From contig NC_134027.1 of NCBI RefSeq assembly GCF_964204645.1, positions 2,158,485 through 2,222,484 on the forward strand: a stretch of 64,000 bases of DNA, in the 5' to 3' direction. Within the stretch, counting starts at the first letter, position 1; each line of letters begins with the position of its first letter. The stretch comes from Tubulanus polymorphus. Its lineage: Eukaryota > Nemertea > Palaeonemertea > Tubulaniformes > Tubulanidae. The notes beneath the pieces were generated by a model that searched no databases, had not been told where the DNA came from, and saw only the letters and a program-made list of their open reading frames with translations. Shown here piece after piece: positions 24,529 to 37,587 of this stretch. The translations under genes were made by a program, and so were the position numbers.

Positions 24529-26130
24529 CGCGGCCCCCTGCGCACCTATCTAGCAGAAGTCAAGTAAAACTATTTACACTACTAAAACGCGGCCCCCTGC
24601 GCACATATCTAGCAGAAGACAAGTAAAACTATTTACACTACTAAAACGCGGCCCCCTGCGCACCTATCCAGCAGAAGACAAGTAAAACTATTAAAACTTT
24701 TAAAACGCGGCCCCCTGCGCACATATCCAGCAGTAGACAAGTAAAACTATGGTAAAACTATTAAACCGCGGCCCCCTGCGCACCTATCCAGCAGAAGACA
24801 AGTAAAACTATTAAAACTTTTAAAACGCGGCCCCCTGCGCACCCATCCAGCAGAAGACAAGTATAACTATTTACACTACTAAAACGCGGCCCCCTGCGCG
24901 CATATCTAGCAGAAGACAAGTAAAACTATTTACACTATTAAAACGCGGCCCCCTGCGCACCTATCCAGCAGAAGACAAGTAAAACTATTTACGCTATTAA
25001 AACGCGGCCCCCTGCGCACATATCCAGCAGAAGTCAAGTAAAACTATTTACACTACTAAAACGCGGCCCCCTGCGCGCATATCTAGCAGAAGTCAAGTAA
25101 AACTATTAAAACTTTTAAAACGCGGCCCCCTGCGCACCCATCCAGCAGAAGACAAGTAAAACTATTTACACTATTAAAACGCGGCCCCCTGCGCACCTAT
25201 CCAGCAGAAGACAAGTATAACTATTTACGCTATTAAAACGCGGCCCCCTGCGCACCTATCCAGCAGAAGTCAAGTAAAACTATTTACACTACTAAAACGC
25301 GGCCCCCTGCGCGCATATCTAGCAGAAGTCAAGTAAAACTATTTACACTACTAAAACGCGGCCCCCTGCGCGCATATCTAGCAGAAGACAAGTAAAACTA
25401 TTTACACTATTAAAACGCGGCCCCCTGCGCACCTATCTAGCAGAAGACAAGTAAAACTATTAAAACTTTTAAAACGCGGCCCCCTGCGCACCTATCCAGC
25501 AGAAGACAAGTAAAACTATTTACACTATTAAAACGCGGCCCCCTGCGCACCTATCCAGCAGAAGACAAGTAAAACTATTAAAACTTTTAAAACGCGGCCC
25601 CCTGCGCACCTATCCAGCAGAAGACAAGTAAAACTATTAAAACTTTTAAAACGCGGCCCCCTGCGCACATATCCAGCAGTAGACAAGTAAAACTATGGTA
25701 AAACTATTAAACCGCGGCCCCCTGCGCACCTATCCAGCAGAAGACAAGTAAAACTATTAAAACTTTTAAAACGCGGCCCCCTGCGCACCCATCCAGCAGA
25801 AGACAAGTAAAACTATTTACACTATTAAACCGCGGCCCCCTGCGCACCTATCCAGCAGAAGACAAGTAAAACTTAGTAAAACTATTAAACCGCGGCCCCC
25901 TGCGCACCTATCCAGTAGAAGACAAGTAAAACTTAGTAAAACTATTAAACCGCGGCCCCCTGCGCACCTATCCAGCAGAAGACAAGTAAAACTTAGTAAA
26001 ACTATTAAACCGCGGCCCCCTGCGCACCTATCCAGCAGAAGACAAGTAAAACTTAGTAAAACTATTAAACCGCGGCCCCCTGCGCACCTATCCAGCAGAA
26101 GACAAGTAAAACTTAGTAAAACTATTAAAC
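24529..26130. repeat. 59-60-bp minisatellite with gcggccccctgcgc core, about 27 copies
   Basis: Each unit holds cgcggccccctgcgcac, then tatccagcagaagacaag, then an AT-rich part with taaaactat. Several subtypes are interspersed. The last copies (about 25848-26130) are exact 60-bp repeats apart from one base, which suggests recent expansion at this edge. Isolated core copies lie outside the array at about 24474, 26595 and 26860-26900. Confidence 0.93.
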
Positions 26131-26548
26131 CATGTCATTTTCTATCATCGTACTGAAACTTCGCAATTCTTTATCTAAGAAACTAACGTCACATGGAATT
26201 AGGGGTACAAACTAGGGTTAATACACTGTTACACAGTATAAAACAAAGAGATTAATTAAGCTGTGATTAAGATGTGATGCACACTAATATACAGCATGAA
26301 GACAGTTACAAACTTAACAAATCTTAATGATGAGAGCAAACTAGGGCGTAATTATACAATAGTTAAGAATCAAATAGAAATATAGCGGGGCAATTAATCA
26401 ACAACTTAACAATGAAACAGTAGATCAAAAAGTAAATTATGTACCGTATCAAGTAGGTTTAACAGAAATGCAAAGTAATCTATTAGAAACAAGCTTTTTG
26501 AAAAACCCTTGGAGTCAATAACGCAGTTTTATATTTTATGCTCCATGT

Positions 26549-26640
26549 AGCAGCAGCAGCAGCAGCAGCAGCAGATAGATAAAAATATTCACGCGGCCCC
26601 CTGCGCGCCTCTCCAGCAGCAGCAGCAGATAGATAAAAAT
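26549..26640. repeat. two CAG trinucleotide runs
   Basis: A run of about eight CAG triplets (from about 26549) and a shorter run (from about 26615), each followed by atagataaaaat, flank a copy of the GC core. The second looks like a local duplication of the first. Confidence 0.8.
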
Positions 26641-27040
26641 TCGTAGATTCGGTGGAGTATTTTGATAAATAATATATACTCTGTATACTGTTCTTAGTGT
26701 ACCATTTTATGCGCATCTCGATGGTAAAATCATAAACTGGTTGATGGTGGTTATGCATTTGATTAATTGGTAGAAGTAGGAGTAGTTTCATATCGCATAC
26801 TACTATGTATATGTATTGCCGTTTCGTAAATAATATCGTTTGGTTTTCACTTTATTAAAGCGGCCCCCTGCGCGCGGCCTCCTGCGCACGGCCCCGTGCG
26901 CACTCTGCAGTTTGATATGACTCGGTTCAAGTGTCAACACAAAAAATCATTTCCGGGTTGTCGAAAATCATGAAAATAATGCAATAACTGCTAAACCGAT
27001 TATTGTCAGCGATTCGTGATTGATTTTATAAGCTGTAAAG

Positions 27041-30000
27041 ATGTTTAAGAATCTTTTCAAAGGGAAAGAAAACGAAAAGGTTCAGTATTTTCACTAATTA
27101 TTCGCTTGCATTAGTTCCTGCTGTCAAATTAGACGTACTAATTACTGACAAGAAACAACGAAAGTCCGACGATTTAATCTATCATTACCGTCTTCTATCT
27201 ATCTATCCGCCATTTTTCGTTTTAGGCAAGTTCTCCTAAGCGATTAAGTCCACAGAAAGAACCTAACAGTAACAGTAGCCCGGCACAAGTAAGGATAACT
27301 ATCTGAAAAGTTAATAAAACTAGGACAGATTGAATGAATAGGTAGGCGTGTTCTGTTATTCCTTTGATATTGATTTCATCTCTCTTACAGGGATTCATTT
27401 GCCCGAAATGTCATCTAAATCAACCATCAGTAGAAAGTTTGCAGGCTCATTTCCCAACATGTTCAGGAGAAAGAGAGACGTTTCCAATTGCAGACAAGGT
27501 ACGTAATCAAACATATCAATACCAGACATAAACTGAAAAATATGTCATCATTTTTAAAAGGAAAGTATTATTTGAGCCTCTGTTTGTGTTGAAGTTTTGT
27601 GTGAGCTTTTAGAATGTGATGGTTTATTAGAAAGGCTATCAAAGAGCTTTGGGTCTTGTTTTTTGCTCTCAACCAGTCTGATTGCATTAATATAAAGATT
27701 CCATTCTAAGAAGGAAAAACGAAGCCTTACTGTGGAATTTTTATATCATCGCTTTAACAAAGATTCAGAGTGTTTCGTCAATTGCTATCATTGATTGCAG
27801 TGTCAACCAGGCCCAAAAATTACTAGCTGCGTTTACAAGGATTTTCATACTAAAAGATAATATCTATATTTTTATTACAGGCACAAACAGTAAGATAACA
27901 AATCATTTTCTGTATTTCGCTTCGTATTAGAATGGCAAAAGTACTGTTGGTGGTGTATTCTCTATAGATAATTATTAATGATTTTGGAACATCATGTTGA
28001 CGAAATGTATCTGGCTCTAGATATGAAGAATATATAAAGACCTTTTATCAATGTTACAAACTGTTTACAGTCGACATCATAACAGCTCTGTCAGCCATCC
28101 TTCTATTGATTCTGAATTAAACGTTTTATGCTGTGCAATAAATAACCAGTGACTGCTTTTAGTGACTAATATTGTGTTAACACTATTAATTGCTGGTGTT
28201 CCTTTACTGCTGTTGTATATTAGGAGCTATCTCTTAACGTGTACTGGGAAATAGGCTTCGAGATAAAGATTGCACTAGATTTGTTTATCCATGATACCTT
28301 TAATTTTCTATTGTGCAAATGTCAAATTGTTGGAAATCTTTGATTTTTTAGGGATTTATTTGTCCAATTTGTATGATGGAGTTGAATTCGGATGATCAGT
28401 TAAAGCATCATTATGATCTCGAACATGGTGGAAGTTTTAGCACTAGTGCAAACCGGTAATTCAACAAGTTGTTTTGATTGAGATTTCTATGTTGACTTGT
28501 TACACCCAAAGGTGTGAAATATTTGAGATACAATTTTATTATTAAATTATACACATGAATAACTTTCAGAGATGGAGATGTTTTGGCTCTTAGACAAGAA
28601 TTAGATGATCTCAGAACCTCTTTAAAAGTAAGATTCAGTTGTATAACGTTTTACTCATTCTAATTTGCAATGCCTCGGGTTGTTCTCAAAATGCATCTCC
28701 ATGTCTTTAGGAGGAAAAATGGTATTCAACGGAACTAAAAAAAGAGGTTGACAAATTGCAAGAAACGATGACTCCAGAAGAACAAGCTGATTTTGGTGAT
28801 AGAGAAATGTTTAGACAACAGCTTAAAGTGTCTGAAGAAAGCAGAGGTCTATGTATGTACAGCACAGCAAACAATTACCAGTACAGATCACTTTTCATGT
28901 TATTCTTTTCTATTTTTCCACAGTATCATCAGAGGTTATACTACTGAGAAAACAGTATTCCGAAGCTCTTGAACTGAATTCGAATTTGAAAATCGAAAAA
29001 GAAAAGCTTCAACAGAAAGCTGCCAAAGTTGTAAGTCTGATAATACATATATGGCTCCATATACATGTTATGTAATATTTTTACTGATGATTTCCTTTTA
29101 TTTTTGTGGTAAAAAGGCCGGTGAAATAGTAGAATATAAAGCGAGATTAGATGAAACCGATGGTCAGAGATTAGGATTACAAGAACATATTGATGTTGTT
29201 GAGGTGAGCACCTGTTGTTATTTAAGAATGAGCCGGTTGTGTGCACATCTTGTGAATTGATTGTTAATGATATCGTGTTATAATTTCAGTTGAAAATTAA
29301 AGAAAAAGAAAGCACAATAGCAGAATTAGAAAGTCAACTAGCGCAAAGGTATAAACATAGTGATAAAAAAACACAAATGAACTGATTTCAGTTGATCAAC
29401 CCTATTAAAACTAGACTCACATTCCGGTATTTAGTGCTTGAATTACTTCTGTTTGAGATTAATACATTTTGTTCTATCATTCTATCAATAATTATAGATG
29501 GTAAGTATATCCTCGGTTTGTGTGGTTACTATAAGAAATTACTCATCTCTGAACCCTAAGTGTTTTGGATTCTAGGGGCTTTGGGCTAGTAGCATTGTGT
29601 GTCTATTACCAACATAGATATGATATCGGGTGTAAGATATGAGGGTACTATTGAGTTAAAGGTTTATTGCATCACACAAACCTGATACCTACTTGTACTA
29701 CATATTTGTAAGCATTGTGGCTTGAATCTATATACCCCTACTATAGCAATTATTTTTTGCTTTATCTAAGTGAAAACCAGTTGCAGATGATGGACATGAT
29801 TCTTGTTTGCTGACAAGACATAGATTTTGATATGCTGTGGTGTGTGGTTTTACGTGTCTATTATTCATTTTTAGGCCTCACGTTGATGATGTCGTTGTGC
29901 TACAACAAGAACTGCGATCAGTTCAAACTGTCATGGATAAACTCACTCTGGAAAAAGAAGCTGAAAGTGAAAATCTAAAACACGAATACTCAGAGCTAGA

Positions 30001-33000
30001 GCAGCAGTTAGACAGGTACGTCGTCATTGTTATTTTCATTGTCAATAAGTTAACTCTTGAGTCAAATCTACCGGTACCATCTTGAATGTTGTGGTGTGAC
30101 ATTTTCTCTCTTCAGTTCAAATGAGAAGGTTGTTGAATTGGAGAAGCGATTAGAATCAGCTCCAAAACAAGACATGGTTGACAGGTAGATGCATAGTTTA
30201 TTTACTCTTGTGTTCACTACTTGTAGCAGTTTCAATACACCGTACTTGTATTTTGTGTTTGAAGCCTGCAGCAAATGATGAACGCTAAGTCATCAAGTTC
30301 TGAGGAGAAAGATTCATTACTGAATGAAAAACAAAAGGAAATTGATGAACTTCGAACGCAGCTCACTGAAGTATGTTTATCAATTATATATGAACGCTAA
30401 TTTTACATGAAAACTTTGTATGACGATCACTGTTTGTGTTTTTAGGCTAAAGATGAAATGTCTAAACACAATGTTGCTGCAGAGTCTAGTCAAAGTGAAA
30501 TAACTAAACTACAAGCACAAACAGAGTTGAATGCAAGTGAAATCATCAAACTTCAGCAGCAATTAGAATCTAGTGAAACTATTTGTAAACAATTACAGGA
30601 ACAACTGGACAAGGTACTGTATGGATATACATTACTGCAATTACTCATTGGCCATTTTGATTATTAACGTCTAACTCTATTAACCCTTCTTTTGCACAGG
30701 CTCAAATATCACTTGCGGATAAAGATAGCAGTATTCAGCAATTAGAGAAAAGTATAGCAGACTCAAAGCAATCTAGTCAACAGCAGTTACTTGACAAGGA
30801 GCAGCAGTACACTGCACTGAAATTAGAGCTAGATAGGGTAAATTCTGTTCACTGATACAGTAAATTGTGTTCTCTATATTCTCGGTATGCTTGGTTCAAT
30901 GAATACTGGTATTTTACGGATATTATTTTTCATGCCTCTATTTTGATTTATTTTGTAGACAACACAAAATCTCACTACAAAGGAATCCTCACTTGATGAT
31001 ATGAATAAACAACTAACTGATGTCCAAACTCATTATCAGGCTGAGGTAGCAATTGAATCGTGCTCAAGTTTTGATACAAAATTCTTTTTTCGACAAATAA
31101 GATTTATTTCGAATTCATTTGTATTAGGTCACAACGAATGATGAATTAAAGTCACAATACTTGGAAGTGAAAGGTCAACTTGAAGATGAAAATCGAAAAA
31201 GCCAGACCCGGTAGAGCAACTAATGTCACTTTGAATGGCTATATAGGATATAATGCTTTCTAGTATGTGTCACTGTATATTTGAACTTTTAGATTGTCAA
31301 AGGTGAAGGAACTCGAGGATTCATTGGAACAGTCAAGACAAACCATTCACAAATTGGAAGCTGAAAGTCAAGAGCTCATAGCTAAGGTTCATCTCATTCA
31401 TATTCAGTAGATGTTCAAAACTATATCAGTTTAATAGCGCATAATCTTAAATGTGAGTTTTTATGAATCTTCCAGATTGAATTGGGTGAAGGAGTTCAAA
31501 CCGCCATCAATCAACTTCAACAGGAAAAGGTAGAGTTTAATGTATATAAGGATTAATTACGTGTAATTGTTGAACCTGTAATATGTAGATGCTCTTCCCT
31601 ATCCTAATTAGGAAGGACTTCAAACAAAGTTGGTATCTCTGGAAACAAACTTTTCTGAAAAATCTGAAGAAAGCGCAAAAGAGCTGGAGGCAGTTCACCA
31701 ACAACTTCAAACGGTTAAAACGCAACTTGAAACTTCCAAAGAAAAATCTCTCAAACTTGAAAAGAGTCTTCAAAGCAAGAAGGAAAAACTAAACGCATCT
31801 ATGGAAAAGGTTACCAGCCTTGAAGCAGAGCTTCAGACAAAGGTATTATGAAGTTAACTACAACTACTCATTGGTTCATGAAAATTTGAAATACTTGTAC
31901 TTATTACGATGTATCAACATTGTAGAATGAAGTACTTTTAGCTACTAAAGCAGCAAAAACTACTCAAAGAACTGATCTTGAAAGTCATCTACAAACAGCA
32001 AAAAACACAATAGACGAGAAAAATGTTGTGATTGATAATTTAAAAGAAAACCTCGAAAAGGTATGTTTTAGTATAGATTTCATTATCATTATTGTCTTGA
32101 AAAATGCATATTCTGCAAGATTTCTTTTGATGTTTTCCTAAACTTAAGGCAACTGAAGAACTGAAGAAAACAGAGAAAGACTACGTCACTCTTCAAGCTG
32201 ATTTCAAAGAACATAAAGTCAAACAAACTGATCTACAACATAGATATGACCAACTACTAAATGATGCAAAAGACAAGGTGCTGTTTTGATATTTTTTTGT
32301 TACAGTTTTATGATATCATGAATTAAGAATTGGCATCCTATATTGAATTTATGCACTATGATAGGTGGCAATATTGGAGGAACTGAAAACTGCAAAGGAA
32401 ACCCTGGAAAAGCAGGTGTCAGAAACTAGTAAGCAGTTGTCAGATAGTACAAAGAAATCTGATTACCTTGACACTGAACTGCAAACAACAAATAAACAAT
32501 TAATCGAAGCAAAGAAACAGTGTGAAACTTTGCAAAATGAGCTAAAAGAAAAGGTACTAGTATGAAATATGATATCTGCCTGGTACTTCAAAGATATTAT
32601 TGTATAGATAGAAACACATTCAATATATGTTTAAACACATAATGTAGAAAGACATTGAAATGACATGTAAACTTCATTGTAGACTGAATTGATATCGCAC
32701 ACTGAAAAACAAGCAAATGACCTACAAGAACAAGTAAAACAAGCTCGCGAAGAAGTTCAACAAAAAGCAAATCATGTACAACAATTGGAGACTAATATAA
32801 GTCAAGTATGTGGTCATTGCATACCGGTAGACCATGTAGATGTTTTAGTTTTATATACCCGGTATGCATCTGTATCTTTTGAAATATGATCTTTCCTCAG
32901 TTGACAGCTGAACACACAAATACGAGAGAAAGCATAATGAAATTGCAGTCAACCATAAAACAATTAGCTCAAGGTAAAGCTGATTTAGAGTCATCTCTTC

Positions 33001-36000
33001 AAGGACAGTTGACTACGATGAAAAATGAGCAGAATAGTTTGGTTGCTGTGAAACAGAAGATGGAAAATGATTTGGTTCACGCTTCACGCGAGTTACAAAA
33101 GGCAAAGAGTGACTATGAAGAGCAGAAGGTACACTATAAATCTTGTGCATGCGGTTGAAAATCCTTTCTCCAGGTGATAATCATGTCTATATCATTTTAG
33201 ACATTGCTGCAAAATAACCTGGATGAATATAAGACGCGTGTTGATGATATGGTCAGTCGTTTGAAGTCACTGGAGGACGAGTTACAAAATGAAAAGGTTT
33301 TACCTCATAACTTAGATTTTAATGCTTTAAATCTGTATGTATATAGATCGTAGATACTCAATTTTATTTTCATTTGAATTTCAGTCTCAGCTGCAAGAGA
33401 AATTGAAAGTTGAAGCTCTAATGAGTTCAAAGGTAATGAGTTGATGATATAATCTATCTATTGTGTTATTGAATTGTCATTTATTATGATCTATCATGTT
33501 TGTTACTTCTCAAATAGCTTGGTTTACTAGAAAAGGAAAAACACGAGTTACAAATCAGAGTTAATGAACTTCAAAGTGAATTATTGACTGTTCGCGATGA
33601 TCTTTCATCAAAGGTAAGTGAATTGCACAGAATTATGTGAAAATATATAACATCATGAATATTTACATGTTTTAACTTCATTGTGCAGCTTCAAGAAACT
33701 CAGTTAAGTGAAAAGAAACTACAAACTGTTCTTGAACAGAAAGATGAAGTCCAAAAAGATTTACAAAGACAAATTGAGGTAAGATGTTCATTTGAAAGAA
33801 ATTATTGTAGTTCATTACGATGTCCACTGACACTGTTCCACTAACATTTCTGATTGTAGACTTTACAAACTGAAGTTGCCAAACCATGTTTCCAGTGTAA
33901 GAATTATGAAAATCAAATAGTCAGACTTCAAGAGCAGTTTAAGGTAATCTATTTTGCAACATCCTAAGAATTGCTAGCATCGTATTAGATGAACATGACT
34001 CTGTTTGTTTCAGGAAGCAACAGAGGCTCACAATAAAACCGAGATGGAATTAAAATCTAGTCAGAGCACAACAGCAGAAATTGTCTCCACTCTTGATAAT
34101 GTGACAAAAGAGCTCAATGATTCTAAGGAACATGGAAATGAGCTTCAAGAATCTTTAGACAGAGTTTCTGCAGCAAAGACAGAACTAGAGAATTCAATTC
34201 AGGCTAAGGATAAAGATATACAACAGTTGAATATGTCTAAGGTGTCACTTCTAGGAGACAAGGTATGTAAATACGCGGTCAATCTATCTAGATAATCATC
34301 CCTGAAAATATTATAACGAATATCTGTGCTTTATAGGAAATTCTTGAAGGAAAACTATTAGAACTGAACCACAATCTGACTGATTTGGGTGTCATAAAGG
34401 CTGCATTAGAGCACGATCTTGAGAATACCAAGGATGAGATGGGAAAACAGAAGAACGATATGGACAAGGTTAGCCTTCGAGATTTACTTTAACGTTCATT
34501 TCATTCGATGTATTGTACTTAAACGGTCTGTATTACTTTGACCTTTGTTAATGTAGCAAATTCAGGAACTGAAAGACTTGAAGCAAATACTCATAAATCA
34601 GAAAATTGAATTACAAACACAGATTGATACTCTGACAGAGACCGAGAAAAATGTAAGGATCACAATATTTATTGAAATTGCTTGATGAATTTATCCAAAA
34701 TATCATTTGACATTTAATACATAAAGAAATATCTGTTTAGCTGAATAAAGAGATTGATGAAATGAAAGTGGCAGCGAATGATGTTCAGAAAATGTTACGA
34801 GAAGAGAATTCACGATTACAAAATAAACTGGTAAAATTCCGATAAACTCTTGTGAGTCCTTTCCTTCGATATATGGCAGGATATGTATCTTAAATTTGTA
34901 ATTTCAGTCTCAAGAATCCGAATCCAAAGAAAAAATAGAAAAAGAACGAGCGGAGAATGAACAAAGATATGAGATGCAGCTGACGGCATTGAATGAAAAT
35001 TTGACCACATTGAGAGCTGACCTCAATACTGCCCAGGAACAGATTATACAATTAAAAGAGTTAAGGGATAAAGTACACGGAGAGAAACTTGGTGAGTATA
35101 ACTCAATAAAACATGAAAAGTTTCAATAGACTGAAATTGAAAAACCCACACTACTAGAGGATTTTGACATTATGAGCCATTTTACAAACCATAGCGTTTG
35201 AGTCGAAATGTCAAAATCCTCTTGAAGTTTTACTTCATAAATGTGGGTTTTTCTCTAAAACATGAAAAGTTTGTCTAATTTGTCATTAAAATCACCCGTA
35301 TATGTCTGAATTCTGTAGAATTGGACGCCAAGTTAGAGAATAATAATGATGAAAGGAGAGCTTTGTTGGAGAGGTAAGTGATCGATTCCTTGGTCAGATG
35401 AAAGCTTGTCAGAAAGAACGAAAAGTATCTTGATTCCCTATTCATCTTTTCAAGGTGTATATCTAGTGAAAATGAATGCGAGAAACTTCGCAGTACTGTC
35501 ACCGAACTAAGGCGTAAGTTAGAGGATTCACAAGCGGCACTCTTAGAACTCGGCCGAGAGAATCAAACTTTACAGATATCAAGCAGTAAAATGACAGGAA
35601 GGAAATGGGCAGATGATAAAGATGTTTTGCATTGTGTGGCTTGTGATAAACTCTTTTCAGTGACCGTGAGAAAGGTGAGTTGAAAATCAATATAAACCAC
35701 TCTCTAATAATGCATGTCAATTGTAGATAGGTTAACAATGTTGCACTCAGGAAATAAATTAGTTTGTTACCTAATCCTTGGTGGTAAACTTTTATAATCG
35801 GATGGGCTTTTTGTATGTGGTTTGTGAGAATATCTAATCGTGAAACTAAACCACTGACAGGTTACTGACTAGAAATTAATGATAAATATTTTTTCGATTT
35901 ATTGAACTGGAAACCATAACGTTTCAGCTGTTGGAATGAGACCGGTAGAATGAGATCGTAAACAGATGTTACTCGATTCTATCATTTCTTTCTGTGTGTT

Positions 36001-36161
36001 TTCAGCATCATTGTCGAAATTGTGGATACATATTCTGTAATGAATGCAGCGCGCACTCATCGGTGATAGCATCTTCCAAAAAACCAGTTCGCGTTTGTGA
36101 CTCTTGTTTTATCGAAATCAACCAGAACCGAACAGAAACAATATCGTTATCCGCGAGTTAA
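27041..36161 (+). CDS. EEA1: early endosome antigen 1, complete, 37 coding exons
   Basis: This protein tethers early endosomes: Rab5 binds its N-terminal zinc finger and PI3P binds its C-terminal FYVE domain. GT-AG exons, all in phase, run from ATG 27041 to TAA 36159-36161 and encode 1,443 residues (human EEA1 has 1,411). Residues 35-105 hold two consecutive GFICP-type zinc fingers, each on its own exon (27391-27498, CCHC; 28352-28455, CCHH); human EEA1 has one. The middle is a long heptad coiled coil. The C-terminal exons (35455-35674, 36006-36161) give WADD, CVACDK, RKHHCRNCG, FCNECS and VRVCDSCF, a complete FYVE zinc site. Other exons include 27041-27079, 27226-27288, 28570-28627, 28711-28846, 29875-30015, 31612-31842, 32365-32553, 32901-33128, 34014-34262 and 34908-35091. 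Confidence 0.95.
35107..35272. mobile_element. MITE-like insertion in an EEA1 intron
   Basis: In the intron between the exons ending 35091 and starting 35319, an exact 17-bp direct repeat (taaaacatgaaaagttt, 35107-35123 and 35256-35272) flanks a hairpin-forming segment. The hairpin has aaaaacccaca at 35140-35150 complemented at 35242-35252, and an inner arm with aggattttgacatt. The direct repeats could be a long target duplication or older flanking sequence. Confidence 0.55.
35757..35875 (+). repeat. dispersed repeat copy in last EEA1 intron
   Basis: The segment from gttacctaatccttggtgg to ctgacaggttactgacta recurs in inverted orientation at 42750-42865 and in part at about 47630-47690. Its ends (TTAGTTACC-like and GGTTACTGACTA) are weakly inverted, consistent with a small transposon family. 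It lies between the two FYVE exons and does not touch a splice site. Confidence 0.65.
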
Positions 36162-36202
36162 AATACCTGGTACCAGTCATGACGCTTGTAATGAAACGTT
36201 TT

Positions 36203-36634
36203 CTACGGAAGCGATATAGGGCCTCGAGATGTCGCGTTCCAACTCGACAAGTCGTCATATCTATGTCGACATACCGCGATATATCGCGTCAAGTCGACAT
36301 GAATATGTCGACATGAATATGTCGACATATCGTGACGTTTTCACGACAAATTTCACTTTTTCGCCCATTTTCCACGGGACAAGCCGTCATTTGAAGACAT
36401 GTCTAAATGTAAGATGAGGACGCCAGTGATATGACGACCGAGTTTCAAGTCGTCATGAATATGTCGACTTGTCGCAAGGAAAGTGGTCGAGAAAGCGAAA
36501 TATGTCGTCAAATCGTCACGATATATCGACATATTCATGTCGACTTGACGCGATATATCGCGGTATGTCGACATAAATATGGCGACTTGTCGAGTTGGAA
36601 CGCGACATCTCGAGGCCCCTTATCGCTTCCGTAG
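36203..36634. mobile_element. 432-bp fold-back element in the EEA1 3' UTR
   Basis: ctacggaagcgatat at the left end is complemented by the right end (cgcttccgtag), and complementarity continues through cctcgagatgtcgcgttcca and the GTCGACAT-rich parts, giving arms of about 130 bp. TTTT on both sides may be the target duplication. It begins 41 bp after the EEA1 stop and before the AATAAA at 37162, so the mature mRNA should carry it as a long hairpin. No protein is encoded. Confidence 0.75.
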
Positions 36635-37161
36635 TTTTCCATCGCGCTATCATTCTTTATAGCTACCATTTCATTTTTCGTTTTTTCTGAAAATATCATC
36701 TGCCTTGACTAATAACGTATTAATTGGAAATCCTTCCAAATGAAACTTAAAAGCATTTTCGCAGTTGGCAGCTCACGGGCCCGTTTTATTAGGCAATGTA
36801 TGAATTGAATAATGAAGTGTTTTATTCGTATATATGTATATATTTCTACCGATGCTTGTATTAACTTACGGCCATTGTTCACAATTGATTTAACCTCGTT
36901 ATACCATACATCATCCATAGCCCTACAGTATCAGTTCAAGCCACATATTTCATATTTTGGTTGATATTATCATTGTGTGTTGTACGAGAATGTGTCCAGA
37001 ATTGCCAAATCACTCTACATTTAAACATTGAGTTAAAAAAGTTATTATTGAGTTAATATTTTATTTCTACTGCTGTTTTATTTATGAAGGTACGTCATGA
37101 GTAACTCTTGTGTTGTTCAGTATTCTACCGATAATATCTTTGCTTGTTTATAATGTGTATG

Positions 37162-37167
37162 AATAAA
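37162..37167 (+). terminator. candidate EEA1 polyadenylation signal
   Basis: AATAAA about 1 kb after the EEA1 stop codon, the first strong match that also leaves room before the opposing DMTF1 signal. It is assigned by position only. Confidence 0.5.
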
Positions 37168-37398
37168 TTTATATCCATAAAATCATTGTTTTCTATTATT
37201 TCTAGGTATCTATAATAATTCTCAGGCTCATTGCCAGGTGATTTTTCAGATAATCTTGTAAATCAAAAATCAGCACTTTTTGTGAAAAGTAAGCACAAAT
37301 CAGGGCCTTAGAAACGTAGCACTCGTAGACTCGCTACAAACCATGATTAAGAAAGAAATTAATCAAGCCAACAAATTCAGTTTAAAGCTAAACAATAT

Positions 37399-37404
37399 TT
37401 TATT
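37399..37404 (-). terminator. candidate DMTF1 polyadenylation signal
   Basis: AATAAA on the minus strand, about 730 bp after the DMTF1 stop. If both signals are used, the EEA1 and DMTF1 transcripts converge with only about 230 bp between their cleavage regions. Confidence 0.4.
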
Positions 37405-37587
37405 CACACTGATAACTATTCAATTCCATTATGCTAATGATTGTTTTACATTTCACGATGTATTAATGAGGACTAGGTAAGTCAAAGAGTCTCGACTATG
37501 ATGCTAAAAACTAAATAATGCCATTTGATATATTTCTCACCTCACTAGCACAGATGATAGTACCAGTTATCAATCATTGCTTATTAC

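Larger units (their letters stand above)
23466..26910. mobile_element. candidate 3.4-kb non-autonomous DNA transposon with internal minisatellite
   Basis: The ends are 22-bp terminal inverted repeats with one mismatch: ctgcagagtgcgcagggg at 23466 onwards and its complement ending at 26910. The inner part of the repeat (gcgcagggggccgc) also forms a 14-bp-arm hairpin at 23475-23503, and it is the core of every unit of the internal minisatellite. Terminal and internal repeats are therefore the same motif. No transposase frame is present. The target duplication is ambiguous because the ends contain the palindrome CTGCAG; a TGCA duplication is possible. The right end lies 130 bp before the EEA1 ATG. 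The superfamily was not identified. Confidence 0.6.

Noticed and set aside
24529-26130. CRISPR array (regular repeats and spacers)
   Set aside because: The so-called spacers are themselves repeated, no cas genes exist, and the surroundings are animal genes with introns. It is a minisatellite.
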